A stretch of 64,000 bases of DNA from Crambe crambe (Eukaryota; Porifera; Demospongiae; Poecilosclerida; Crambeidae), in the NCBI GenBank assembly GCA_963924555.1, contig OZ004590.1:6874001-6938000 (forward strand). The letters are read 5' to 3'. The position numbers and the translations under genes were made by a program. Positions 37,194-64,000 of the stretch are shown piece after piece. Positions within the stretch are counted from its first letter, which is position 1, and every line of letters begins with the position of its first letter. Under the pieces are notes generated by a model. It worked only from the letters and a program-made list of their open reading frames with translations, did no database searches and was not told the DNA's origin.

Positions 37194-38699
37194 ACACCAA
37201 ATGTCCCTTTGGCCTCCCAATCTCTTTCAGGTGGTTAATGCCTCTCATGTAGACAGAAAGTATAGTGAATTGAAACTTTCTGAAAGCTTCAAAGCTGACA
37301 CAGATTGGGAGTAAGTTAGCCAGCCATGACTACATATAATGAGTCTGTAGCTAGTCTAGTCTGTAGCTATAGCAATCATTTTATAAACAACTCAGGCATT
37401 GTTATGAAAAAGATCAAGTCGTTATTCTTAGGAAGAAGACAGAGAGAACATGGTGAATGGACAATAACTATGTAATTTGATTGATAGATGATCTTTATGA
37501 TAGTTTTATGGGACGTGGAGTTATCAACATGCCAATGAATGTGGTGGCAGAGTTCATCAGAGACATCCAGTCTTACTTCATCTTGGATGACCTCCTCATA
37601 GTATGTCAGTGTTTGATATCTAGCTAGTTCTGATCAGTGACTTGACCACAGGAAGCACGCTATGTCAAAACAATCAAAGAAACTGAAAGAGAAGCAGATT
37701 ATATAGGTATAGGTTTACAAGCCATTACAACTAGTTTGTAGTTTATGCTAAATTCTTTTCAGGATACCATTTGTTTCAATCTGTTCAACACTGTGGCATC
37801 ATTAACGTCAAAAGAGATATGTTGTACTTTGTCCGCTCTGCCTATATTGTAAGCTACATTATCTAGTCTATAGCTGTACGTAGTTGCTATAGAGACTCTC
37901 TCACATGATTATAGAGTATTTATAATGCATCCTTTTATCATGCTAATGTGGTGGTCATTTTAGTGCCCAATTATTCTTACTATGGAGATAGCTAGCTAGT
38001 GCATCAAAATTGCTGGTCCATCATACATATATAGACAAAGTGCGATTTGACCATCTCTGTGTTATTATTGTTGCTAAGGATGGAAAGTATGTACACTCGG
38101 CCATGTCAGTAGAAGACCCTGACTATCCACCTATGTTGGATGTACCAAGGATGACTGTGAGTGCTAGCTAGTACTGAGCTGTATGGTTCTTGCAGTGTAT
38201 TCATTTATTTGCAGCTGCATATGGGCGGATATGTGGCAGAACCTTATCACAGTGACCCCCACAAGACCCTTCTCAGCTATCTTGCACATGTAAGTTTATG
38301 GGTAGGGACAGCATATTCAAAATGGTGGTGGTGGGGTGGGGTGGGGTGGGGGCAGCTGCTGCTCTGCCCTCCCACATGCCAGCATATAATATGCTACAGT
38401 AGTATTGCTTGTATAACAAAACAAACCATAAATTCTAAATATAGTCATTAATTGTATTGTATCATCAGATTGATACAAAAGGCATTCCTTCCATCATCAA
38501 TTCCCATGTCCTCAAGAGACATCCAATGGCAATCAGCAAGATTAGAAAGAACTTTGAAAGGAAGGCTAGTAGAGAAGAATGCACTCACTCCTCCAGTGTG
38601 ACCTCCCTGTCCAGTTCTCCTACTCACTCCTACAAGAGTGGACGCTACTATGATGATCCCCTTCAAGTTGGACATTATGTGACCGGCTCATCATCATGA
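36830..38699 (+). CDS. START-domain protein C (about 293 aa)
   Basis: A very recent copy of START-B with the same ten-exon structure. Exon 1 is 36830-36887, exon 2 37031-37095, last exon 38469-38699. Exons encoding EARYVKTIKETEREADYI and DGKYVHSAMSVEDPDYPP give identical protein in B and C. Differences include three fewer codons in exon 1, one codon lost at LHMGGYVAEP, and EFIRDIQSYFILDDLLI. Introns are also alignable, so the duplication is young or gene conversion is active. The predicted length of 293 residues comes from the matching exon phases. Function is presumably lipid binding or transport, as for B. Confidence 0.86.
37151..37192. repeat. Poly(C) run in START-C intron
   Basis: About 42 bases, all C except one T, in the intron before exon 3. 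The same position in START-B has only a short ccctcccccccc run, so this expansion followed the duplication. Confidence 0.9.
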
Positions 38700-38757
38700 C
38701 AATCATGTTTGTCAGTAAACTACACAATATCTATTACTATAATCGCCTATAAAAACA

Positions 38758-38774
38758 ATAACAATAACAATAAC

Positions 38775-38805
<31 letters not shown>

Positions 38806-38828
38806 TGATGATGATGATAATAATAATA
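38758..38828. repeat. (TAACAA)n/(TAA)n/(ATG)n repeat between convergent genes
   Basis: AT-rich compound microsatellite lying between the START-C stop and the D-glutamate cyclase 3' end. AATAAA on the minus strand (plus-strand 38829-38834) sits 16-21 bases beyond the cyclase stop and is its probable poly(A) signal. Confidence 0.85.
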
Positions 38829-38849
38829 TTTATTGTCAGCAAAATTGTA

Positions 38850-40934
38850 TCATTGCACAATGTTTTTTAACTCTGTTACTTTATCAAGATGAACTTGAAG
38901 TGGCAATCCGTCCACAGATAGGTCCTTCTTCCCAGTTATTCCATCAGAGATACCATTCTCATTCATTAACTTCAGCAAAGAAGTAATCTAAAGAAAGGTT
39001 GAAGCTTAAATCTTTGATCTGACTATATTGTTACCTTATCTCCAGTGGGAAGAAAGTTGTCAAGCTCATAAGTCACGATTCTGTCTGTATCAACAGCATG
39101 GTTTCTGTACCGCCAGTGGATGGGGGAGTGAGACAACACATACAGTCCCAGTGAAACTGCATAACCAGCCCAATTGGAGACACCAGCTACTATGACAAAG
39201 TCTGTGGCAGTCGTACAGGCAATTGTCTCCCCATGAGGGATGTATTTGACCACCTGTTCATACACCTTCCCCATACCAAGCTCATTACCACCATCCCCGA
39301 TGGAAATGGTGCTAATAAGTGGATTGGATTCTGCCATGATGAATAGGTCATCCACAGGCTCAACTGACACAGTTTTGGCTTTCATTGTATGATAGGATCC
39401 ATCCTTAGCTCTTCCCGCCCTCTCAATGGCCAACAGACAATCCCACGGAGGAGAATCTGGTCTTCCATTTTGTAAAATCTCCACAGCTGAAGAATATGGG
39501 ATGACTTTCACTGCTGACTTGAGAACTTTGAGTTCTGTCATGTGATCAGCACATGATTGGTATAGACCAACAGTACCACTGTCCGCTATCAAAATGACTT
39601 CCTTATCCAGGGCCAAGAGTGCTTGACAAATGGATAAGGCTCCAGGAAGTCCGTCAGTTTCTTCCTTGACTTCAAGTTCAGTATGAACTGGAAAACCAGT
39701 GGTGATTGCGACCCTCTTAGCATGGGAAAGGGACAGGACCGATTTCAGCAAGTCTGACTCTTGGTACAAGTGGGACACACCCCTTCCACCTTGGTCGTCC
39801 AAGATGGCTTTTTCAAGCTTGTGCATGGTGTTCACAGATCTCTTCTCTAAGACAGAAGCAAAGAAAGGCTGGTGTTCTCTTGAGAGAACCACGACATCAA
39901 AGTCGTCTCCAATGCTCTTAGGCTGAGCCTGAATATCAGTGATGAACATGGATCCTGAGTAATGAGTAAAAGCCAATTGTGGTGCTGCAGTGGAAAAAAA
40001 AAAAGAAAAAAAGGAGAGGATCAATGATCAATATAATCCATGTATCACATGACCAAATTACCATTGAAGCCATGCCACTAGCTAACTTACCAGCATTCAT
40101 CACAGCTTGACTGACAGTGAATCCACACGCCCAAAACACAGGCACTTCATCTTCTTCCACCTCACATGTGTCTCCTGCAGTGGGTTGACCGAGATCAGTC
40201 ACTCCAATCCGTCCTGGGTTGCCCATGTGCACAGGTGCACCATGAGACGTGGGATACTGAGCAGAAATCAAAAAAGCTTCGGAAATTTGTGACTTCCTGA
40301 TTGGTCTCATGGTAACGATCATGTCGGCATTAAACGCCCCAGCTTGCTTTAGTCCAATGTTTGTCAAGTACATAGATGCATTTCTTCCCAAGTTCATGTT
40401 CTTCATTGGAATTCCATGGTTGTTCAGTGCCATCTCGAAAGTAAAGCTGCATCCCAAGTAGAAAGTGACTCGGTCAGCCCAGCTATCCTCAAATCCACTC
40501 AAATCAAGAATGTCTTCCACAACTCCACCTTTGCTGTAAATATAATATCTTGGAAGATCGGTCCTACAGGTTCAGAAAAGATTAATTATGCCAGCTAATG
40601 ATAGGAGTAGAGTCACAGATTTATACTTTATGTCTGACTCTCGAGCTAAGGGAGGTGCAGTACATTCTCCTGGCTGGCTCTTGTAGAGAAGGGGAAAGGG
40701 ACCGGAGTTTCTCTTGCAGAATTCTTCAAAGTCATCAGCCAGTTCCTTGGGGAGGACTATTATGTTAGCCTGAGTGTAGCCTCTACAGAAGCCAGATGTC
40801 GGGCCATAGTACCCATTCCTCCTGAATAATGATCTGGCTTCTGAAGGTTGGAGAACAGACGCCTTTTCAGGTGGAGGGATGAACTTGTACTCCATAATAA
40901 TGCGCATGCATAATTGTCTAATACGCACGCGCAC
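38850..40934 (-). CDS. DGLUCY: D-glutamate cyclase, mitochondrial
   Basis: Converts D-glutamate to 5-oxo-D-proline. The N-terminal half matches the putative hydro-lyase (DUF1445) family: RSLFRRNGYYGPTSGFCRGY, FYLGCSFTFEMAL, MTVRPI-like MIVTMRPI and SHGAPVHMGNPGRIGV, ending at VFWACGFTVSQAVMNAG. The C-terminal half, in a large exon from about 39023 to 39985, matches the glutamate cyclase-like DUF4392 region: AITTGFPV, GLPGALSICQALLAL, SIGDGGNELGMGKV, TDFVIVAGVSNWAGYA. The final exon ends LKNIVQ at 38850-38852. The fusion of both halves is the DGLUCY layout. The ATG at 40934 adds an Arg-rich MRVRIRQLCMRII leader that would suit mitochondrial import; a shorter start MEYKFIPPP is possible. Confidence 0.92.
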
Positions 40935-41042
40935 AAGATCGCCACACCCACTTTATGTTGAAAAATAAACAGCTAGCTAGGCAGCAGGGGAGTGAACATT
41001 CAAAGTGTTTACTGGTGAAAGTTCTTGCATTATTTGATTGCA
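40935..41042. promoter_or_regulatory. Bidirectional promoter region DGLUCY / CFAP36
   Basis: Only 108 bases separate the start codons of the divergent genes, the tightest pair in the window. No RFX X-box was recognised despite the ciliary role of CFAP36. Confidence 0.55.
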
Positions 41043-42636
41043 ATGGAAGATGACTGGGTGGTAGATACCCTCGTGGGCTTTTTGCAGTCAGATACTTGGA
41101 AGGTTCCAGTGAGTAAATTCATTGAAGAAAAATGTATCGGTAAGCAACCTGCTGCATCATTGGTAGCTGCTAATTCTAGTGTAGTAACTATAAAATGCTA
41201 TTACATATGCAGTATTTGACCAAACTGAAGAAAATGAAACTCTCTATGGTGAAGTTCATTATCAATATGAAGAAATGGTATGAACCATAGATACACAGCA
41301 TGCAGCTGCTACACCTTTTGCTAGTTAGCTTGCATGGTGAAATGTTCATTTTACACACATATTAGATTGATAGGCTCCTGGATACATTCACCTCGGAATT
41401 AGGAATCACGCAACATCAACTTGCCGACGTCTGTGTCAAGAGCAAAAATTTGCAATCACAGCATGAAGTATTGGCAATAAGAGTACCTAATTATGTATAT
41501 AAATGTAAGCAAATAATATGCTCACTTTTCTTTATAGAAATCGTTTCAAACACTTCTAGCCTCTGAAGACTTTGAGTTGTTCAAAACCATGATGATTCAG
41601 AGAAATATAGAGCTGGAACGCCAGGCATTGGTGTTGCTGCAGAAACTACTTGGCCAATCTCCTGATGTGTATGAACCCAAGACCAAAGGCTCCCTCACTG
41701 CAAAGGAGATGCAAGCCATAAGAGAAAAAGAGGAAGAAAAGATGTTACAAGAGGCCCTTTTGCTGTCAAAGAAGGAGTACGAATTGGAAAAGTCGGTGGA
41801 TGACCAGGAGATGGAGCGACTTTTGCAGCTGGTAAAACAAGAGAGTTTAAAGACACTCCAAACAGGGGAGAAAAAAAGTGAAAGCTCGGAAGACTTGAAG
41901 GGTTCAGAATTGGTTCCAACCGATCAGCAAGGAAAACAGACTACAAACCAAAACTTAGATGAAAAAGAATTTGACTTTGACAGCAATCCAAATAGTGATA
42001 AGAATAGTTCTAGAAGATTGCTTCAGGAGTCAACTGTGTCCCAACAGCAAGATTTGATCCCTCTTGCGTCAAAGCACTCAGCAGTGAAGAAAGAACTGTC
42101 TGGAGAAGAAGCAGCTCAGTTGTGGTTACAGAGTGCCAAAGCTGAGGCGGCAAATAGAGATTCTCCACCTACTAAACTGAGATTATCTGCTGTAAGTCTG
42201 TAAAGATGAGGGAATTAAACATCTCTTTGATGGGGGTGGGGTCTGTTAATGATAATAATTAGCCTTTATCATTATTATTGAACAGATGCAGCTGCCTGAT
42301 AACCTCAAGGCAAGGGAAGCATATTTGAGAAGACAACGAGATCGCTTACTTGAAACCAAGAAGAAAGCTTGTGCAGACAAACTCAAGAACAACAGAGCAT
42401 CTCGGATTGCCTCTACCCGAACGAATGTAAGTAACAAGCCAGTCCTATCTTCCTACAAAAGGTTCAGTTCTGATGGAGCTGAAATTAAGGAGAGCAGTAT
42501 TGGTAGTATTGGACAAACTGGTGTTAGTGGTACTGAACTAAGTGGTGCTTCAGAGAGGCAGAGCAAGATGACCAAGACAGGGATCCTGTGCACTGTAATT
42601 GCAAGAAAACTGAAGAAAGAGGAGACCGAGTTGTAG
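41043..42636 (+). CDS. CFAP36: CFAP36 (BART-domain protein binding ARL3)
   Basis: A cilia-associated protein with an N-terminal BART domain. Exon 1 begins MEDDWVVDTLVGFLQSDTWK, a strong family match. The following exons encode VFDQTEENETLYGEVHYQY, IDRLLDTFTSELGI and DFELFKTMMIQRNIEL, completing the helical BART fold (about residues 1-130). Next is a coiled-coil region with EKMLQEALLLSKKEYELE. The exon from about 42287 carries the C-terminal motif YLRRQRDRLLETKKKA, typical of CFAP36. The stop is at 42634-42636. It is divergent from DGLUCY and convergent with LYST, whose stop is 158 bases away. Confidence 0.93.
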
Positions 42637-42794
42637 ATAGAAGACTTTACAGCAATCCTATAATTATAAGACATTAATAATTGCCCTTCCATGGCCACTG
42701 AAATAATAGCTGAAAGAAAAAATATATTCCATATAATACCAGTGCACAAATGAATGGAAAAATAATTGTCTACAGTTTATAATTTTCACAGAAT

Positions 42795-59938
<17,144 letters not shown>

Positions 59939-60216
59939 CACCCACCTCAGCTGCAGCACGCTTTATGAAACTACTACCTATTCTAGTACAGCAAGATAGC
60001 CACTAAATTTGAAACTGTGTGGTTCAGACAGGTTAACATCCCCGGCTCCGCTGCATGCACACAGACTGTGCTGCCAGGCTCTATTTGGAAATTTAAGGGG
60101 GCGGATTGAGACTACGCCCCCACCTCACGAAGCCACACCCAAAACAGAATTCGTACATGTATTAGTTTTTATTTTTAAAAATTACGTTAAGTAGGCCACA
60201 CCCACTCCCTCCCTAA
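59939..60216 (-). promoter_or_regulatory. LYST promoter / AKR 3' region
   Basis: The 278-base gap between the LYST start and the upstream same-strand aldo-keto reductase stop. AATAAA on the minus strand (plus-strand 60168-60173) lies 44 bases past the reductase stop and is its probable poly(A) signal. The LYST promoter must lie in the remaining stretch of about 230 bases; no TATA box was seen. Confidence 0.55.
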
Positions 60217-61580
60217 CTAGACAACATCATTTGGGTCCCAGCAGTAATGGTAGGGGGTAGTGAAGAGTGAAGAGAGCTTGTCCACATCATCAGAACTCAA
60301 CTCAAAGTCAAATAATTTGCTATTCTCTTGCACTCGCTCAATTGTTGAAGCCTTGGGGATAACCCCTAACAATTAAGAGAAAGAAATTCTAAAGTTAAAG
60401 GGGTGGGGCTAACCAAATATTTACCGATTCCTTGCTGTACAGCCCACTTTAGCAGCACCTGAGCTGGCGTCCTTTTATAATCAACAGCCATCTTCACAAC
60501 AGTTCCATTCTTGAGCAGCTGCAAGGAGTGTGTAGCAATTTAAGTACAAGACTGCTATCAGCTAACTGTGCTGCCTGAAGGTCTCGTTGTCTCTGCCAAC
60601 ACTCTGTGGCCCGAGATAGCTAGACCAGGTTACTCACCTCACCACGTCCCAGAGATGAATAAGCCTGGAAGAATATGCCCTTCTCCTTGCAATAAGCTCT
60701 CACATCTTCTTGAGGCAATGCTGGATGACACTCACTCTAATTTGTAAAGAAGAGGGAGGCAGTCAGGCTGATAATGGCTACAACATCTAAAGCAATCGCT
60801 AACTTGTAATACATGAGGCATGATGTTTGCATATTCCTCCATCTCCTTCAAATGTCTCACAGTGTAGTTAGATACTCCAATAGATTTAGCTCTCCCTACA
60901 AAACATGTAAATCAGCAATGGTAGGGGAGGGGGCTGCTATCCCCCCAAAAGAAATACTCTACCATTTCTGTTAAGTTCTTCAAGGGCTTTCCAGCTTTCT
61001 TTCCGGATGCGGGCATTTTGAGGGTCATCTCTCTGTAGTCCTTGAACCCCAGGCCAGTGGATCAAGTACAGATCCAAATGCGACCTTTTAAGTTGTTGGA
61101 GTGAAAGGTCAAAGGCTGCCAAGGCCTTTTTGTATCCCTGGTCTGCTGGTGCTAAAGTATAATTAACACTTGAATAATTGTTAATTTCATCACAGCTCAC
61201 AAACAATACCGAGTTTGCTCGTAAGGAAAACATCTTCTGGTTTTAAGTTGTGTTTTGGACAAACTTGCGACAGGATCTCAGAAATAAAATGCTCATTCCT
61301 GTAAACGGCAGCTGTATCTGAGATAATGTTTTAATTATGGCATGTACATACAGCAATACCATACAAAAAATCCTCTTCTGATCTTACCAATCATTCGATA
61401 TCCATTTTCCAGTGCAGCATCAATTGTTGTTAAAAGCACTCTAGGATCTTTTGACTGGTATGTACCAACTGTTTCAATAGTTAGAGGATAGTGTGCAAAA
61501 AATAGGTGAGATGAGCATGCAAACTTACGCCCTAAAGTAGAAATCTTCACTCCATTTCTCAGTACACGAGTCTGCTGCAT
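60217..61580 (-). CDS. Aldo-keto reductase
   Basis: An NADPH-dependent carbonyl reductase of the AKR superfamily with about nine short exons. The start is MQQTRVLRNGVKISTLG. The catalytic tetrad is visible: Asp in GYRMIDTAAVYRNE, Tyr in the same block, Lys in VFLTSKL and His in LYLIHWPG. The signature GVSNYTVRHLKEM, VECHPALPQ and the C-terminal VIPKAST follow. The protein ends YCWDPNDVV with TAG at 60217-60219. The pattern is nearest to the prokaryote-like glyoxal/diketogluconate reductase (AKR5) type rather than vertebrate aldose reductase; the substrate is not inferable. It is head-to-head with the Pellino gene. Confidence 0.9.
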
Positions 61581-61786
61581 TATGCATGTCGATGGGGTTG
61601 AATTACGTCATGTAAGCTTATTTATATATTCAAATTTGACCACAAGCGTTAATTAAAGATAAAGCTTGCTGACTGTGCATTGAGCAAGTTTTAAAAGCGA
61701 TCGCTGAGCTCGGAGAACAAGTGACTGAAGAAGTAGTAAAGAAAATCAAATCAAAAAATTATTAGACTACTCCCTTAGAAAGTACT
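61581..61786. promoter_or_regulatory. Bidirectional promoter region AKR / Pellino
   Basis: The 206 bases between the divergent start codons hold both 5' UTRs. 'ttatatatt' near 61620-61628 could be a TATA-like element. No other motif is claimed. Confidence 0.45.
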
Positions 61787-64000
61787 ATGGCAACCGAAGC
61801 TAACTGGGGGATATGCAGAAGACCCACTGCAGAAGTAACAGATCCAACACGTCCAGTGACAAAGAAATCATTGTCACAGTGAGTGAGGCTACATATAAAC
61901 TAGATTGACAAGCTAGAACGTGCATTTACTCTTAAAAGGGTCCATAGCTAGAGGCACTTTAGCTACAAGATAATGGCCAGCAGCTGTCATAGTGATTTTC
62001 TCCTATTATAGATCAATGGAGGATATTTTGACAGCTCAAGATTCTCCTGATGGTGGTGGGGGCAGAAGAAGATCACCAGACTCCAATGCACCTATCTATG
62101 GAGAGCTCATAGTACTTGGGTGAGTAGCTGGCTAGGAAGTTCGGACAGTTATCAGGTTATCAGTTGGCTGTACTATTCAATAGATACTAAGTAGCCTAGG
62201 ATAATTGCTCTGTTTGTTTTGACCAGCATTTGAGTGGGGACCCGAGATATTAGTCACAGCTGCAAAGCGTATAGATAGAAGCGTTTGAGACTAATTTTGC
62301 AGACTGGCTAAGCATTGAAGACAGAGAGCTGCAGATCCTAAAGGGGTGACTTGTGTGACTTCCATGGATCAATGGCAACCACAGGCACAAGTTGTTACCT
62401 TTGATAACACAAAGCATACCACCACATGAACAACCTCCATTCTCTTTATTGGTTTTTTTTTCCCTTTGATGTGTCAAATTTCAAGACATTCCAGCTGAGC
62501 TGAGCTTGTAAATATTTAGCTTCTTCAAAAGGTCCTCTTTTTTTGTCATCTGCTAGTGAAGGCTGAAGTCATGTGGAGGAGTGACATTACCCTGCTGCCT
62601 CATCACTAATCACTGAAGAGCTTTGAGGTCTTGGAAATTATGCCCTCAAAGATATGGAGATGTCCTGCATGGGCTTGTTGAGCGTAAATGTGGGAATTGA
62701 CCAATTTGGTGGGTGATAAACAGATCATGGTCTATATATAAATTATAGTTTGTTATGACTTGATGGATTAATTGAGCAGCTGGCTGTGATTTCATTGTAC
62801 TGTTAATATCACAAGACTGCAACTAAGTCTCTTTTATGGTAAAGTGTCAGTTTTTTGCATGGAAGCGTTTGAGGAGTAAATGGTGTTTGTTTGTCATTAA
62901 GGCATTGGCTTCTGTTGTAGTCCTCCAATCAGCACTACACACTCTCTCTCTTTATAGCAGTCCTCACCAACGCTCTCTTACCTGAAATAGCTCTCCTTTC
63001 TTTCCCATCCCCCCCCCCCACCCCTTCCCTCTCCTCCTCTTACCCTCATTCTCTCTCATTCCATCTTTACGCTCTCCTCTCCATATCTGCAGGACAAATG
63101 GAAGTCTCCCTTGCAAAGCCCTTTCCACCAAAATGGCTCACAGTTTCGTCCTCCGCAAACAGCACAGGGCTACAGGCGTGTCTCCTCTCCCCAAAAACAT
63201 ACTGGTACGTACTTCACCGTTGGAGTTCAGTTATAGAAGATGAGTTGCATCAAAACCATGTGGCTATCACATGGGTCCAGTTAGGGATATTTGATATCAT
63301 AAGGCACGGGCCCGGGGATATAATATTCTAAGTACAGCCACACCCATAGCCAGAAGCTATGACATTTGATACCAAGCATACAGTCAGTAATGAGATTATC
63401 TTCATACTTGGATAATTTATCACAGCCGCACTCTCCCATCCCATTTTACATAAGTATGATCGGTCAGTTTACCTTGCCATCAGGCAGGTAGCCATAAAGA
63501 CTGCATCTGATTGCAAATGTTGTTGCAACTATGAACTTATCAACATCCTATGAAGATGCCTATAGATAAGTTTGTACACTAGATGACGTGGTTGTTGTAA
63601 GCTGTGTGTGTTATGTATCACAAGATATCTCTTTGTGTGTTCCTTTCCTCTAATTGCACAAGTTGAGTGAGTGCACCTGTGTGTCAACAGAGTGTTGTGT
63701 ATACTACCATGGGTTATATATTTGCAGCTTGCAATGCTGATACTTATAAGTGCACTCTCATCCATTCATTCATTCACAATCAAAATAGCTTTGGTTCATA
63801 ACCATAACGACTCCCAAAACTTTTGCCAGTATATTTGAAGTGGAGGAGGTAGCAAGATGTGTGGCGAGAAAGGGTGTTGATTTTCTTGACCAGATAGTGA
63901 AAATGGAAGCAAACACTTAGAATGGTTGAGTTAAAAACCTCCAATGGTTTTTGTTGATAGGTCAGAGGGTAATGTTGTGTGTGTGTGTGTGTGTGTGTGT
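61787..64000 (+). CDS. PELI: Pellino E3 ubiquitin ligase, 5' end only
   Basis: Pellinos are FHA-RING-like E3 ligases acting on IRAK in Toll/IL-1 signalling. Three exons are visible: 61787-61878 (MATEANWGICRRP), 62012-62117 and 63093-63204. They join as IYGELIVLGTNGSLPCKALS, a close match to the Pellino N-terminal signature (YGELIVLGYNGSLP), followed by SFVLRKQHRATGVSP, which aligns with the family's first beta strands. Phases are consistent. The FHA core and the Cys/His RING-like domain are not found before the right edge, so later exons must lie beyond 64000. The intron of about 975 bases between exons 2 and 3 holds nothing recognisable. Confidence 0.85.
63205..64000. other. Pellino intron sequence at right edge with (GT)n
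   Basis: After the third Pellino exon no further exon could be identified. The stretch ends in a GT dinucleotide run (63974-64000) that continues past the window. Short open frames here have no recognisable homology. Confidence 0.5.

Overview
This is eukaryotic nuclear DNA, almost certainly from an animal. Genes are split by short GT-AG introns, mostly 50-300 bases. Several encode proteins typical of animals: LYST, Pellino, ZFYVE1/DFCP1, CFAP36, symplekin and RTF1. The packing is extremely tight: most intergenic gaps are 90-330 bases. This, plus a plant-like EamA/WAT1-type transporter and many simple repeats and MITE-like inverted repeats, suggests an early-branching animal, most likely a sponge. 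The phylum is an inference; I see no direct taxonomic marker.

Layout, left to right: SYMPK (-), coiled-coil protein (+), ZFYVE1 (-), RTF1 (+) with a small secreted-protein gene nested in one of its introns on the opposite strand, an unrecognised gene (-), lysosomal alpha-mannosidase (-), an EamA-type transporter (+), three tandem START-domain genes (+), D-glutamate cyclase (-), CFAP36 (+), LYST (-, about 17 kb), an aldo-keto reductase (-), and the 5' end of a Pellino gene (+), which runs off the right edge. Five pairs are head-to-head with 108-258 bases between start codons (SYMPK/coiled-coil, ZFYVE1/RTF1, mannosidase/EamA, DGLUCY/CFAP36, AKR/Pellino). Several neighbours converge with 90-175 bases between stops.

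The genes do not form one pathway. Loose themes are mRNA transcription and 3'-end processing (SYMPK, RTF1), endolysosome and lipid biology (ZFYVE1, mannosidase, START proteins, LYST), and possible innate signalling (Pellino and the nested secreted helical protein).

The most interesting item is the nested gene at 16799-17524 (-). It has a single exon and its own TATA box. It encodes a 241-residue secreted protein whose helix layout and helix A/D sequence features resemble long-chain four-helix cytokines of the CNTF/CLCF1 type, which would be unexpected in a sponge. The other notable theme is repeat expansion at splice sites. A roughly 500-base CT repeat acts as the polypyrimidine tract of one START gene, other transcript-sense pyrimidine arrays lie upstream of acceptors, and tandem duplications copy whole splice donors or acceptors in the mannosidase and LYST genes.
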